Origin: Durusdinium trenchii
Taxonomy: Eukaryota > Sar > Dinophyceae > Suessiales > Symbiodiniaceae
Assembly: GCA_963970005.1 (NCBI GenBank)
Contig: CAXAMN010001115.1
Span: 384,090-448,089, forward strand
DNA: 64,000 bases
Direction: 5' to 3'
This document shows, one piece after another, positions 32,041 to 40,617 of this stretch. The first letter of the stretch is position 1; the number at the start of each line of letters is the position of its first letter. The notes below the pieces were generated by a model. It searched no databases. It was not told the DNA's origin and was given only the letters and a program-made list of their open reading frames with translations. Made by a program: the position numbers and the translations under genes.

Positions 32041-32697
32041 ATTCCCTTCAATGACACCGACATTCCTTGGTTGCTACGGAAGCCAGCAACCGCTGCGCAA
32101 GATATCTCATTGATCCTCACACCAGTTGATGGAAAGGTGTTTGAGGTTCAAAGAAAGATACGGGTGCAGAAGGAGAAGCGTAAAGGAGTGAAAGATCCAC
32201 AACAAGTTCTCAGTGAGGACTTGGCAGCAAAAGAGGCGAAGGAGCAAAAGAAAGCAAAAGCCGCAGCAAAGGCGGCTGCGAAAGCAAAGTCTGGAGCCAA
32301 GGCGAAGGCGAAGGCTGCTCCAAGCAAGGCAAATGGTGATTTGCCTGAGGATGAGAAGGAGTCCGAGTCTGTTACCTTGACAGGCACTGGTGGTGCTATG
32401 GTGGCACGTCCCAAGCTCTTTGCAGATTGTCTGATTTTGGGCATCAGAAATGCAATCAAAGAAGCCCGAAAGAAGTTTGGGTTGCCTCGTGGTGTAGAGG
32501 AAGAAGATTTGATCCCTGACACAGCCAGCGATCCCTTCAAGTACACGGATGAGGAGATCAATATCATGCGGCCTCATGTGCGAGCTGGTTTGATCTTTGC
32601 GCTGCAGGGATCTCATATGTTCAATGGCAAAGTGCACAAGAAGTGGTCTAGCCTGCGACCTGCCCTGCAGTCTCACATCATCGAAAGCTACAAGCAG
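32041..32697 (+). CDS. Large cargo gene, exon 6 (Lys/Ala-rich helix plus globular block)
   Basis: Begins after GACCTAG| and reads IPFNDTDIPWLLRKPATAAQ, ILTPVDGKVFEVQRKIRVQK, then a long Lys/Ala/Glu-rich helix (about 32210-32330, e.g. EQKKAKAAAKAAAKAKSGAK), then MVARPKLFADCLILGIRNAI, EEEDLIPDTASDPFKYTDEE and GLIFALQGSHMFNGKVHKKW. Donor CAG|GCCTGA (GC type) at 32697, phase 0. The opposite strand also has a long open frame, a shadow of the AAG/GCA repeats. Confidence 0.65.
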
Positions 32698-32901
32698 GCC
32701 TGAATCTAAATCTATATATATATAGTCATAAACATTTGACATTTAGGGTCAAGGTTACGTTGTTTGTGTAGAATTTAGTGGACACCCTTCGTACTCCAAC
32801 AGCAGTAAACTAACAGACACATACCAATACCAATGCTTTTTGATTTTTGTTTTGTGTCGGTTGCAGTAGCAACACTCTTGCACGAACCAACGCCAATGCA
32901 G

Positions 32902-33238
32902 GTTGTTGGAGCTAGCAATACGTTGGTGGTGTCTTCTGGTCTTGGAATGAGTTCAGATGCTTTGCAAACTGCATGTGGGTTGAGCGATGCGTTGCTCAAT
33001 GTGACCTCGTCTGCCAGCACTGGTGCCACTTCCACTTCTACTTCCAGTCAGCCTTTGCAAGCGGTCAGTGCGTCTTCGTGGGAGGTTTTGCTTGATGCCT
33101 TCCTGGAGTGGTTCTCCGTTGAACGTAATGCCATGAAACATGACAATCCTCTAGATCCTTCGGAGGAGCTTGGTGTGCAACGGCATTTGGCGTTCAATAT
33201 GATTGCAAACTCCTGGACTACGACCGGTTGCAGCTGCG
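32902..33238 (+). CDS. Large cargo gene, exon 7
   Basis: CAATGCAG|G to CTGCG|GTGAGA, 337 nt. Reads VVGASNTLVVSSGLGMSSDA, a Ser/Thr-rich stretch (STGATSTSTSSQ), then SSWEVLLDAFLEWFSVERNA and GVQRHLAFNMIANSW. Good GT donor and consistent phases. Confidence 0.6.
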
Positions 33239-33347
33239 GTGAGAGGAGGACAGTCCAATTGCATAGCTATTTACATTACAACACAAGCATCTAGTATCTA
33301 ATAGTATCTAGACTCTGGACAAGTAGAGTCAGCAAAGTATGTATGGC

Positions 33348-33378
33348 TGCCTAGGGCGCTCTGCCCTAGGGCCAGGGT
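33348..33378. repeat. CCCTAGGG repeat remnant
   Basis: Single degenerate unit (CCTAGGGCGCTCTGCCCTAG) related to the 32-bp array at 21960-22290, lying in an intron of the large cargo gene. Confidence 0.6.
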
Positions 33379-33442
33379 GTCAGAGTAGAGCTGGAGCACT
33401 TGCCATGCAGGATCCACGCATCTTCATGCATTGTACATCAAG

Positions 33443-34114
33443 AGCAGGATGTGGATGTGAACGAAATCATCTTCCAGTTGAGCCATTTGGTGATTTCTGA
33501 GCTCAAGCCTGCTGTGATTGCGTTTGGCTTCAAGCTCTTCAGATTTCAAAGCGAAAACAAGGGAGGTCTGCCTGAAGAGATTACTTCACATCAGAAACAT
33601 GCGATGTTGACCTCAGTCTTGCAGCCGGTCACCATTACGAAGCTGATCCATCCCAGAGCTGAGTACATGATCCAGTTGTTGTTGGATAATCTCGCCAACC
33701 GGTCGATGTACTCACAGATCAACTTGCGTGATCGCATCAAGAAGCATGTGTCACTGCTCTATGAAATGGACATGATTTGCAATCTATGTGATGCTGGGAC
33801 CCTTGCTGCTGTCTATGGAGCGGCCATTCAAGCTTTGATCAAACACGGGTCCTTCAAGATTGCAGATGTGACCGATGTGGTAACTGTGCCTGCTGCCAAA
33901 GAGGAGAAAGCGAAGGTGGATGAGAAGACAGACCTCACTGACTCCCTTGACGGCACGCTGACATCTCAAGAACGGCTCAGCGAATATGGAATTCAGAAGG
34001 ACTTCAAGAAGGAAGGCGACGTTTCAACGGTATTGAAATCATCAGAGGCATTGATGGCTTTGAGAGCAACCCTCACTGCCGACATGACTTTGACTTGCAG
34101 GACCTCTAGTCTCT
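33443..34114 (+). CDS. Large cargo gene, exon 8
   Basis: After CATCAAG| two bases complete a Glu codon from exon 7, then QDVDVNEIIFQLSHLVISEL, AVIAFGFKLFRFQSENKGGL, MIQLLLDNLANRSMYSQINL, LCDAGTLAAVYGAAIQALIK, and a charged tail (PAAKEEKAKVDEKTDLTDSL). The stop in frame is at 34114-34116, but the donor probably lies 20-60 bases before it. Helical and globular, not recognised. Confidence 0.6.
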
Positions 34115-34614
34115 AGTTATCTCGCATCTTCTCGTTCTTTGATTCATACTTCATTGTTTCTTTGTGTTTTTGTGTCTCCAATATTCAGGCATTTAATGGC
34201 AATCGTGACAGGTGGTAACTGGTAACTTCAACACTTTGAACAAATGACACAAATGACTCATGACATGACAGTGGACAAATAGAAAAACTAAGACATATAC
34301 AACCAGTCAGTCAGTATGCATTTCTTTAAAACATGTTTGGTTGATTTGTTTTGATGTGTGTGTGTGTTTGGTTTCTTTGTGTTCGTCTATGTACTATGTT
34401 ACTATGTCCATTATGTTGTACTTGCCTAGGTGACTCATAGACTCATAGCCTATATACTATATATATATATATTATATACACTAGTTCACTAGTTCTACTT
34501 CCTACTTGTCACTGTCACTACTGTGTATGTAAGTGTATGTATGTGCATCTTGTAGATCAACTGCCACTACATCACTACTGCTGTCATCACATCCTTTGAT
34601 TCAAACACCAGGCG

Positions 34615-35197
34615 GCTTCAACACATCCATGTCCTGTCATGGACAGGAAATTGGATTCTGATTCTGGCTCCGCAGCTACTGTGGTCTTCAATGTGAACCG
34701 GCAGGAGAAGGGCAACAAAATTTTGACATCAACGGATGTGCTGCTCGAGTTGGAATCAACTGAGTACATCCTCAATATGATTGGCGACATGAAGGAAAAC
34801 GAGCCTGTCAAGGAGTTTTTGGAGAACGTGATGACCCAGGAGTTCCGGGAGAAATTTAGAACTCACTTCTGGGGAGATGTTTGCACCGTGCACGCAAGTT
34901 CAATCGCTAACACTTTGCAGACACAAAGTGACACAAACAAGAAAGAAAGAACTCCGTTCAACAGTTTTGAACTCTACACAGTCTGTCACGTCAAATCATT
35001 TGAATTTTGTTTTCCTTTCAGCCTGCCTTTCCAATGGAACTTGGACATAACTTGGCCAGTGGCTCTAGCGGATCATCTTCACTCTTCACTCTTCACTAAC
35101 CAAGGCACACATCCACCGAGCTTTCCAAATGCAAAGCTTCCAAAGATCATCTACCACCTTGGCATGGAGGTTGCCAACAGTGATGGCTCAGCCATAG
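34615..35197 (+). CDS. Large cargo gene, exons 9-10 region
   Basis: Acceptor AACACCAG|G, then AASTHPCPVMDRKLDSDSGS, GNKILTSTDVLLELESTEYI, PVKEFLENVMTQEFREKFRT and HFWGD, with a GT donor (GAT|GTTTGC) near 34879. The second part begins between 35022 and 35150 and includes KIIYHLGMEVANSDGSAI, ending at a GC donor (ATAG|GCAAG, 35197) whose phase fits the next exon. The middle (34880-35020) is probably intron although it stays open. Confidence 0.5.
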
Positions 35198-35448
35198 GCA
35201 AGATATTGTCGAAAACAACGCACCAGTTCATTCTGTGGTGTCTTTTGAGGAGTCGCACTGAAATTTGACTTTAGGCTGTTTTTTGATATGTTTTATCTGG
35301 CTAAAGCCCGTAGCCGTAGTGATCCAAATCACCAATAATGTTTTCTCTAGTCAACCTTTGATTCGAAGCCGAAGCCAATCCACATTTGTTTGTTTGGAAC
35401 CTGGAACTTGCGCAAGTTTTATGTCAGTATGTTGCTTACAGTTTCCAG

Positions 35449-35782
35449 GTGTGCCTCTACGATTGGCAGAGGATCCTGTGGGCATTTCATGTTGGCTTTC
35501 TGGTCAACAATATCATTCCGCTGATGGAGAGGTTGTATGTCCGGCGTGGATGATTCCACCATCCGATGTGGAACATCCAACGTTGGTTGTGGAGCAGGAC
35601 ACTCACGTGGGGCTGTATTCACAGGTCCAGTTTCAAGGCTACACAGTGAAGTATCAGAAGACATACTTGAAGTTCAATGACCACCCTGGCACAGCTGTGG
35701 TTGTGAAGAAGATTGGCAACAAGGTCTACGCTGTACTGGTCCGTGATCATTTGCTCCTTGAACCAAAGGGGGTTAGGGCCAG
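35449..35782 (+). CDS. Large cargo gene, penultimate exon
   Basis: TTTCCAG|G to GGCCAG|GTGTAA, 334 nt = 2 + 110 codons + 2. Reads VPLRLAEDPVGISCWLSGQQ, VCPAWMIPPSDVEHPTLVVE, FQGYTVKYQKTYLKFNDHPG and VVVKKIGNKVYAVLVRDHLL. Beta-rich globular composition. The AG left over plus the G of the last exon makes Arg. Confidence 0.65.
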
Positions 35783-35830
35783 GTGTAAAAATGTAAAATA
35801 ATTATATATAGAAAACAAAAGAGAGTCATC

Positions 35831-35942
35831 CATGGGCCCATGGGCCCAGGGCCCAGGGCCCAGGGTTGGTTTGATAAAGGAACAGGAACAACTTAACAAT
35901 TTATATATATATTATATATAATATTAATAATATATATATATA
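35831..35942. repeat. GGGCCCA tandem run and AT palindrome in intron
   Basis: CCATGGGCCC units in tandem at 35831-35866, then an AT-only palindrome-rich stretch (TATATATATTATATA...) at about 35902-35942. Both lie in the last intron of the cargo gene. Confidence 0.8.
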
Positions 35943-36139
35943 GACTCGAATCAAGTAAAAACTGAGTCACCACTGCTGAACTCAGAACTCTTTGACGGAT
36001 TGATGTGCATTGCATTGCGCATTTTACATAAATCTCTGAATCTGTCCGCACTCCGCTCTATAGATTCTATATGTTTTGAATTGATTGGTTGACACATAGC
36101 TAGCCCATGGCCTATGTTTTCCCTTTGTTTGTCGCTCAG

Positions 36140-36329
36140 GCCATACGAAGATTGCAAATCTTCCAAACGAGGCACCAAGCGATCCTTTGATGCCGCGTCA
36201 TTGGCTGGGTCGGACAAGGTGATGCTCGGAGGGACTGCTGCAATGAAAGCTTCGAATTCAGCTGGTGGATCGTCTGAAGCTAGCAAGCGTGTTCGTGTCA
36301 ACAAAAACGCGAAACACTTGGTTCTGTAG
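36140..36329 (+). CDS. Large cargo gene, last exon (basic C terminus)
   Basis: Acceptor TCGCTCAG|G; reads PYEDCKSSKRGTKRSFDAAS, then GGSSEASKRVRVNKNAKHLV and a stop at 36327-36329. Two basic clusters (KRGTKR, KRVRVNK) look like nuclear localisation signals, fitting a protein that acts on DNA. It is the last recognised exon before the right TIR. Confidence 0.6.
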
Positions 36330-37411
36330 GTCAACATCTACTGAACAATCCACAGTGATGGATGGACCCCACCTGGAGTTTGTCTTGGACTTTGGCGATG
36401 GTGAAGTTGAATGAATGTTGAAACTAACTGTAAACTGTAAAATCCTATGATGTCGTGATAGTCTGAGCCTTGTGGCTGTTTTTTTTTGGACGCGCGTGCG
36501 TCGCCATCGTTCACTCAAGTACCCAGGAGGGGTCTCACAGGCATATGCCGTCATATGCGTTTTGCTTGACACTTTCCTCAAATCCTCAAACATTAAAACT
36601 TAAACAATGTAACAAACATCCACGTGTTTTCCACCGGTACGAGTTGCTAGCACACTGGATACTTGATAGAGGGATCCGATAGAGCTGCGACACTGTTCTT
36701 ATGGAGAAAAAAAACTAGTTCTTGTTTTGTTTATTGATCCACCGGTTTGCCATTGGGTCGAGAATCCATTGTCAATAGCCAATAGGGCCAACAGCCAATT
36801 GACAATTGACAGCCAATAAACAAACAGTGCGATCCCCGTGCAAAACGCATAGCATGATTCAGCACGACGATTAGTTACCAACTTTGCTGAGCTTGAGTTC
36901 TAAGAAGATGCCAATATGTTACTAATGTTGATCTTTCGAACTAAGTTTAATTCCAAAGACTATGCTTGGAAGTGAACAGAAACATATGTTTTTTTGATCG
37001 TGCCATCAAAGGACACAAGCTACAATGCTGCAATGCAAGGACACCCAAGACCAAAGACCGCCGCACAGCACAATGGCCAAAAAAAGAGAGATCTAGAAGC
37101 TGTGATAAGCTTCTTACTTTGTGCAGTTATGCTGTGATTTGTGCAGTCATGTTTGGCCACTGTGATCACCAAAAATTTGCTTTGTGAGCTTTGTGAATGT
37201 CGACGAATAGAGTGTGTTTGCAACACTGTTGATTTAATCTCTGCTGGCAGGTGGCCTCTGGAGCTATGGATTGGCAATGGATTGGGTTCGCTCATGAAAA
37301 AAAAGAGTTAGCACAGAGCGATTGTGATCGAGATTGTTGAGGTTCATCTTTCACACACCTTTGTGTAGGCCTCTTGGGAATCTAATGCTAACATACACTA
37401 GATGCTGTGCA
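36330..37411. other. Transposon right subterminal region, no gene seen
   Basis: About 1.1 kb of mostly AT-rich sequence between the last cargo exon and the right TIR. I see no exon. Confidence 0.5.
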
Positions 37412-37479
37412 CAAGGGCGGCTACAAGCAGCCGCCCTTACTAAGTTGGAACATGACTGGAGAGGGCTTTGGACATGCCT
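37412..37479 (-). repeat. Right terminal inverted repeat with hairpin
   Basis: Inverted copy of 7596-7663. The stem AAGGGCGGCT (37413-37422) pairs perfectly with AGCCGCCCTT (37429-37438) around a 6-base loop. The outer end reads GGACATGCCT. The hairpin stem is longer than at the left end and differs in sequence, yet both ends fold. Confidence 0.85.
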
Positions 37480-37489
37480 AGTTGTGTGT
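37480..37489. repeat. Target-site duplication, right copy
   Basis: AGTTGTGTGT directly after the right TIR, identical to 7586-7595. Confidence 0.75.
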
Positions 37490-37702
37490 TTGTGATTGTG
37501 TTTCTGATTGTGTTTGTGGTTGTGTGTTTGTGATTGTGTTTCTGATTGTGTTTGTGGTTGTGTGTTTGTGGTTGTGTGCTTCTGGTTGTGTGTTTGTGGT
37601 TGTGTGTTTGTGGTTGTGTGTTTGTGATTGTGTGCTTCTGGTTGTGTTTGTGGTTGTGTGTTTGTGGTTGTGTGTTTGTTGTCCTGCTTGTAACTGTGTG
37701 TT
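37490..37702. repeat. TG minisatellite, right half
   Basis: Continuation of the array at 7163-7595 in the same orientation (TTGTGATTGTGTTTCTG words). It leads into the 40-bp array, the same order as in the composite at 49.4 kb. Confidence 0.9.
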
Positions 37703-38032
37703 GAGGTCCGGCGGGGAGCACTGGGCGCGGATGGTCGTGGTTGAGGTCTGGCAGGGAACACTAGGCGCGGATGGTTGTGGTTGAGGCCCGGCGGGGAACA
37801 CTGGGCGCGGATGGTCGTGGGTGAGGTCTGGCAGGGAACACTAGGCGCGGATGGTCGTGGTTGAGGTCTGGCAGGGAACACTGGGCGGGGATGGTCGTGG
37901 TTGAGGTCCGGCGGGGAACACTGGGCGCGGATGGTTGTGGTTGAGGTCCGGCAGGGAACACTGGGCGTGGATGGTCGTGGTTGAGGTCCGGCAGGGAACA
38001 CTGGGCGTGGATGATCGTGGTTGAGGTCCGGC
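37703..38032. repeat. 40-bp tandem array (GAGGTCCGGCGGGGAACACT unit)
   Basis: Eight complete 40-bp units starting at 37703 and spaced exactly 40 bp, plus a partial ninth. Units differ at few sites (CCGGCGGGG versus CTGGCAGGG). Open frames on both strands, Pro/Arg-rich, are repeat artefacts. Confidence 0.95.
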
Positions 38033-38115
38033 GGAGGAGAAGAAGGAGGGGAGAAGAAGGAGGAGGAGGAGGAGATGGGGCTGACATAAAATCTAACAAC
38101 CCTCACCTGACAGGT
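38033..38115. repeat. Purine tract and conserved ATAAAATCTAACAACCCTC module
   Basis: GGAGAAGAAGGA-type purine tract followed by ATAAAATCTAACAACCCTC and ACCTG (38086-38109). The same tract and 24-base module follow the TG and CCGG parts at 49.76-49.91 kb, so this is the end of a dispersed composite repeat. Confidence 0.85.
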
Positions 38116-38525
38116 GGGGAAAAAGTCACATTCCAGATCAAAATATCAGAAGTTCTGAGATCTTTTCGTAAGGAAACCAACCATCTGGTCCAGCCGCCAC
38201 GCTACGAACCCTTCAATGCATGGCCAAACATGCACTTCTTCCCCTTCGTCGGGATCCCCTTGCAAGGTCTGTTTGAAAGAAGAAAGGAACCAATGCCTCC
38301 CAAACGAATCCAAAAGGGTAATTACGTGAACAAATGTAAACAGTGACAGCTACAGTAAACATGATTGACCCCTCCCTAAGTCACTAGCCAGCTACAGTGA
38401 GTTCACTCAGTTCACTTCCCACTGGCACCGTTCATCCTTCACGACCTCATTCCCAACCCAACAAACACATCCAGCTCGCGGTCCTCTCGCCGCTCTCGCC
38501 GCACTCCACTCCGCGCGCGCGGGGC

Positions 38526-39289
38526 CTGGAGAGGTAGGGAGGACTCCATAGCACTCTCAACTCTTTAGAGGCTTCCAAAAAGCCCACGATGTTGTCGATC
38601 CCCTGGCGCATCAGCAGGGGGTCTGCCTGATGAACACAAACCGCATCCAGGAAGCAGAGCTCCGAGCTGCGAACGAAGCGGCAGGGGGGCTGGTAGGGTG
38701 CGAGAAGCAAGCCGGCAAGGGCAAAAGTCCAGCCGAAGATCATGAGCCAACAGCTTGCAGGATAAGGGTCATCGGTGGCAATGATACTCACGTGCAGAAA
38801 TTGAGGAAGAACATCCAACAAGCATAGCAGGAATGCGAGGAGAATGCCCAGGACCCATGCCATCAACATGGAGCGCCAACCAAACTGACAAAGAAGGGAG
38901 ATGTATTTCCATCTTCCAGCTGTCATCCAGCTGTGGGACAGAAAGATATCAAGGCGCTGAACGTGTGTCGAGTGTTCGTACAGCTCTCCTCGTTGCTCCA
39001 GGCTCAAGTCCGTGGGCTTGTACCTCCAGATCATGCCTCGCTTCCGCAAGGTCCTGCGCAACTCGACCCCGCGCAGCAGTTCCGGGGACATCGCACTTCG
39101 CGTGAGATCCCTCGTCAAGGTACCCTCAGAGAGATGGCCAGACGTCACGGCATCGATTGGCTCGCCCTGGCTGAGCCCTTCACTGGCGAGGGGTGGCTCG
39201 GAGGGCTTAAGACACCCGTGTGTGCCAGCCTCAACTTGCTCAGCTTTCTCAGCTTCGTTCGAGTGGCAGCATGTGCTCAAGTTCCCCAT
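38526..39289 (-). CDS. TIR-like multi-pass membrane protein, exon 1
   Basis: Minus-strand exon starting MGNLSTCC, which fits N-myristoylation (Gly2, Thr6) with palmitoylatable Cys7-Cys8, so the N terminus is probably membrane-anchored. Residues 112-121 (RLDIFLSHSW) open a TIR-like fold. Two hydrophobic segments follow (about 141-167 and 178-199), then ELCFLDAVCVHQADPLLMRQ and FLEASKELRVLWSPPYLS. The exon ends AG|GCCCCG at 38526 (GC donor). The frame beyond becomes Arg/Gly/Glu noise, while exon 2, 31.9 kb away, supplies the expected LWCIFELAA. The joined coding length is 764 + 117 + 730 = 1611 nt, 536 residues. A signalling or NAD-related role is possible for TIR-like folds but not shown. Confidence 0.85.
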
Positions 39290-39486
39290 GGCCCAGCAAA
39301 TTGCTTTAAATCAAACAAACCCGGACCTCTGGTGACTTCGGTGCGTTTCAGTACCCTATAGTACCATACAGTACTGCGTGATTGTTTGGGGAGCTCTGTC
39401 GGACTGGAGCGAAAGCAAACCGAAGTTCTTCGAGTCTTTACGTGGTCAACAGGTACCTATAGAGTCAAAAACTGCGGAGAAGCTGC

Positions 39487-39519
39487 ACGCGAGTCGCACG
39501 CGAGTCGCACGCGAGTCGC
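39487..39519. repeat. 11-bp tandem repeat
   Basis: Three exact copies of ACGCGAGTCGC. Confidence 0.9.
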
Positions 39520-40552
39520 TGCGTGTCGCTCGTCCCTTCTGTCAAACCAGGAGACATGCTCGTTGAACACTGAGTGTTTCCAAAAAAGTCGTCCTTCCCA
39601 GTGAGCTCAATGGAATTGAAGAAACAAGTTCATCCAAGGTCCACTGTGTCCATCGTTCTGAAGACAGCTGCTCTTTGGAGGCATCCGTTGTTTGACGCTT
39701 TGACGGCTGTAACTGCTCGTTTGGATGAAGACGGCGTCATCCTCATCCGTCTTTTCGGGAGCCGGTACCACGGCACAACGGCACAATGCACGCCGTGTTG
39801 GCCAGGCCGGACCAATTCGCAGGCAAAGCTTAAAGGCTGAATTGCCCAGTGTGCACCCTCGATTTATAGATTTTATATGATTTTATAGTGGCCCTCCCAC
39901 TTGATGCAAGCAGCAAATGAGAATGAGGTGTTCAGGAGTTCTGCTCACCCTCCAGCTACGACCACTAAGTCAAAAATAATTCTCAGGATAACTTAACGCA
40001 TGAACTTTTTGCTACACCTTCGTGATGCTTCTTGTGATGCTTCTCCAGTCAGCCTTGAAAGCCAAACTATTAAACATCAAAACACCATGTTCTGCCCATG
40101 TCACCCCAGTCGTGGTCCCTGTCTGCGAGTGTCGGCGTGCACACTGGGACGCCCAGCATCAATGTCAGGCGCTGGTGTCCCACTGCCCCACAACTGCTCC
40201 ACAGCTCTCGCCCTCTGCGTGGAGTAAGTCAGTGGAATAAGCTCACCGGACGCTGTCAACGTGAACACGTAGACCTTTCGAGTACCTGAGTACCTCTGGA
40301 CTGGGGTCAGAGGTACTCAGATTGATGGTCCGGTGAAACGCATTTGACCAACATCCCTAGGTCGTCGTGCCTCCTGTCTTTCCGTCAAAGGGCAAGGATG
40401 TGCAAGGCATCTGTTCATCTACTCGATCAGAGGCTATCCTGGGTCTCTCATCTGCCTGGCGTGTTGCTACACAATACTGACAAATCCACTGGAGAAGTGA
40501 CAACTCACGAAAGAACAAAGGTGTCAACACAGGTGTGCAATTTTGCTTATTA

Positions 40553-40553
<1 letters not shown>

Positions 40554-40586
<33 letters not shown>

Positions 40587-40617
40587 GTGATGATGGTGAT
40601 GATGATGATGATGATGT
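40554..40617. repeat. (ATG/GTG)n microsatellite
   Basis: Trinucleotide run of ATGATGATGGTG words, about 64 bp. Confidence 0.9.

Larger units (their letters stand above)
7596..37479 (+). mobile_element. Giant (~29.9 kb) Mutator-like DNA transposon carrying a DNA methyltransferase
   Basis: Bounded by 68-bp imperfect terminal inverted repeats (46/68 identical, including a 12-bp perfect core TTAGTAAGGGCG), each with a subterminal hairpin, and by an exact 10-bp direct duplication. It is inserted in a TG minisatellite inside an intron of a minus-strand host gene. Contents on the + strand: transposase-like gene (10.7-17.9 kb), acidic/proline-rich gene(s) (18.6-25.1 kb), C5 cytosine methyltransferase (25.4-28.6 kb) and a large unrecognised gene (29.5-36.3 kb). 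All recognised genes have introns with AG|G acceptors. Target duplications of 8-11 bp are typical of the Mutator superfamily; that assignment is an inference. I saw no reverse transcriptase, integrase, DNA polymerase B or capsid motif, so LTR retrotransposon and polinton are unlikely. A 10-N gap (22164-22173) lies within. Confidence 0.82.
6669..38525 (-). other. 31.9-kb intron of the TIR-like host gene, holding the giant transposon
   Basis: Inferred intron between exon 1 (donor AG|GCCCCG, a GC donor, at 38525-38524) and exon 2 (acceptor AG at 6670-6669). It contains a TG minisatellite split by the 29.9-kb element 7596-37479, a 40-bp tandem array and a purine tract. Without the element and one target-site copy the intron would be about 2 kb. 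The 6669-7160 part is AT-rich with no exon seen, and 38116-38525 likewise holds nothing I can name. Confidence 0.7.

Noticed and set aside
32107-32742. 211-residue minus-strand frame opposite the Lys/Ala-rich exon
   Set aside because: Shadow of the AAG/GCA repeats; the + strand frame has better composition and phase-matched splice sites.
7596-37479. Interpretation as a polinton or integrated giant virus
   Set aside because: No protein-primed DNA polymerase, capsid, ATPase or retroviral-type integrase seen; the 10-bp duplication and transposase-like gene fit a DNA transposon better.
37351-38106. Pro/Arg/Ser-rich minus-strand frame of about 250 residues
   Set aside because: Produced by the 40-bp tandem array and the TG repeat.
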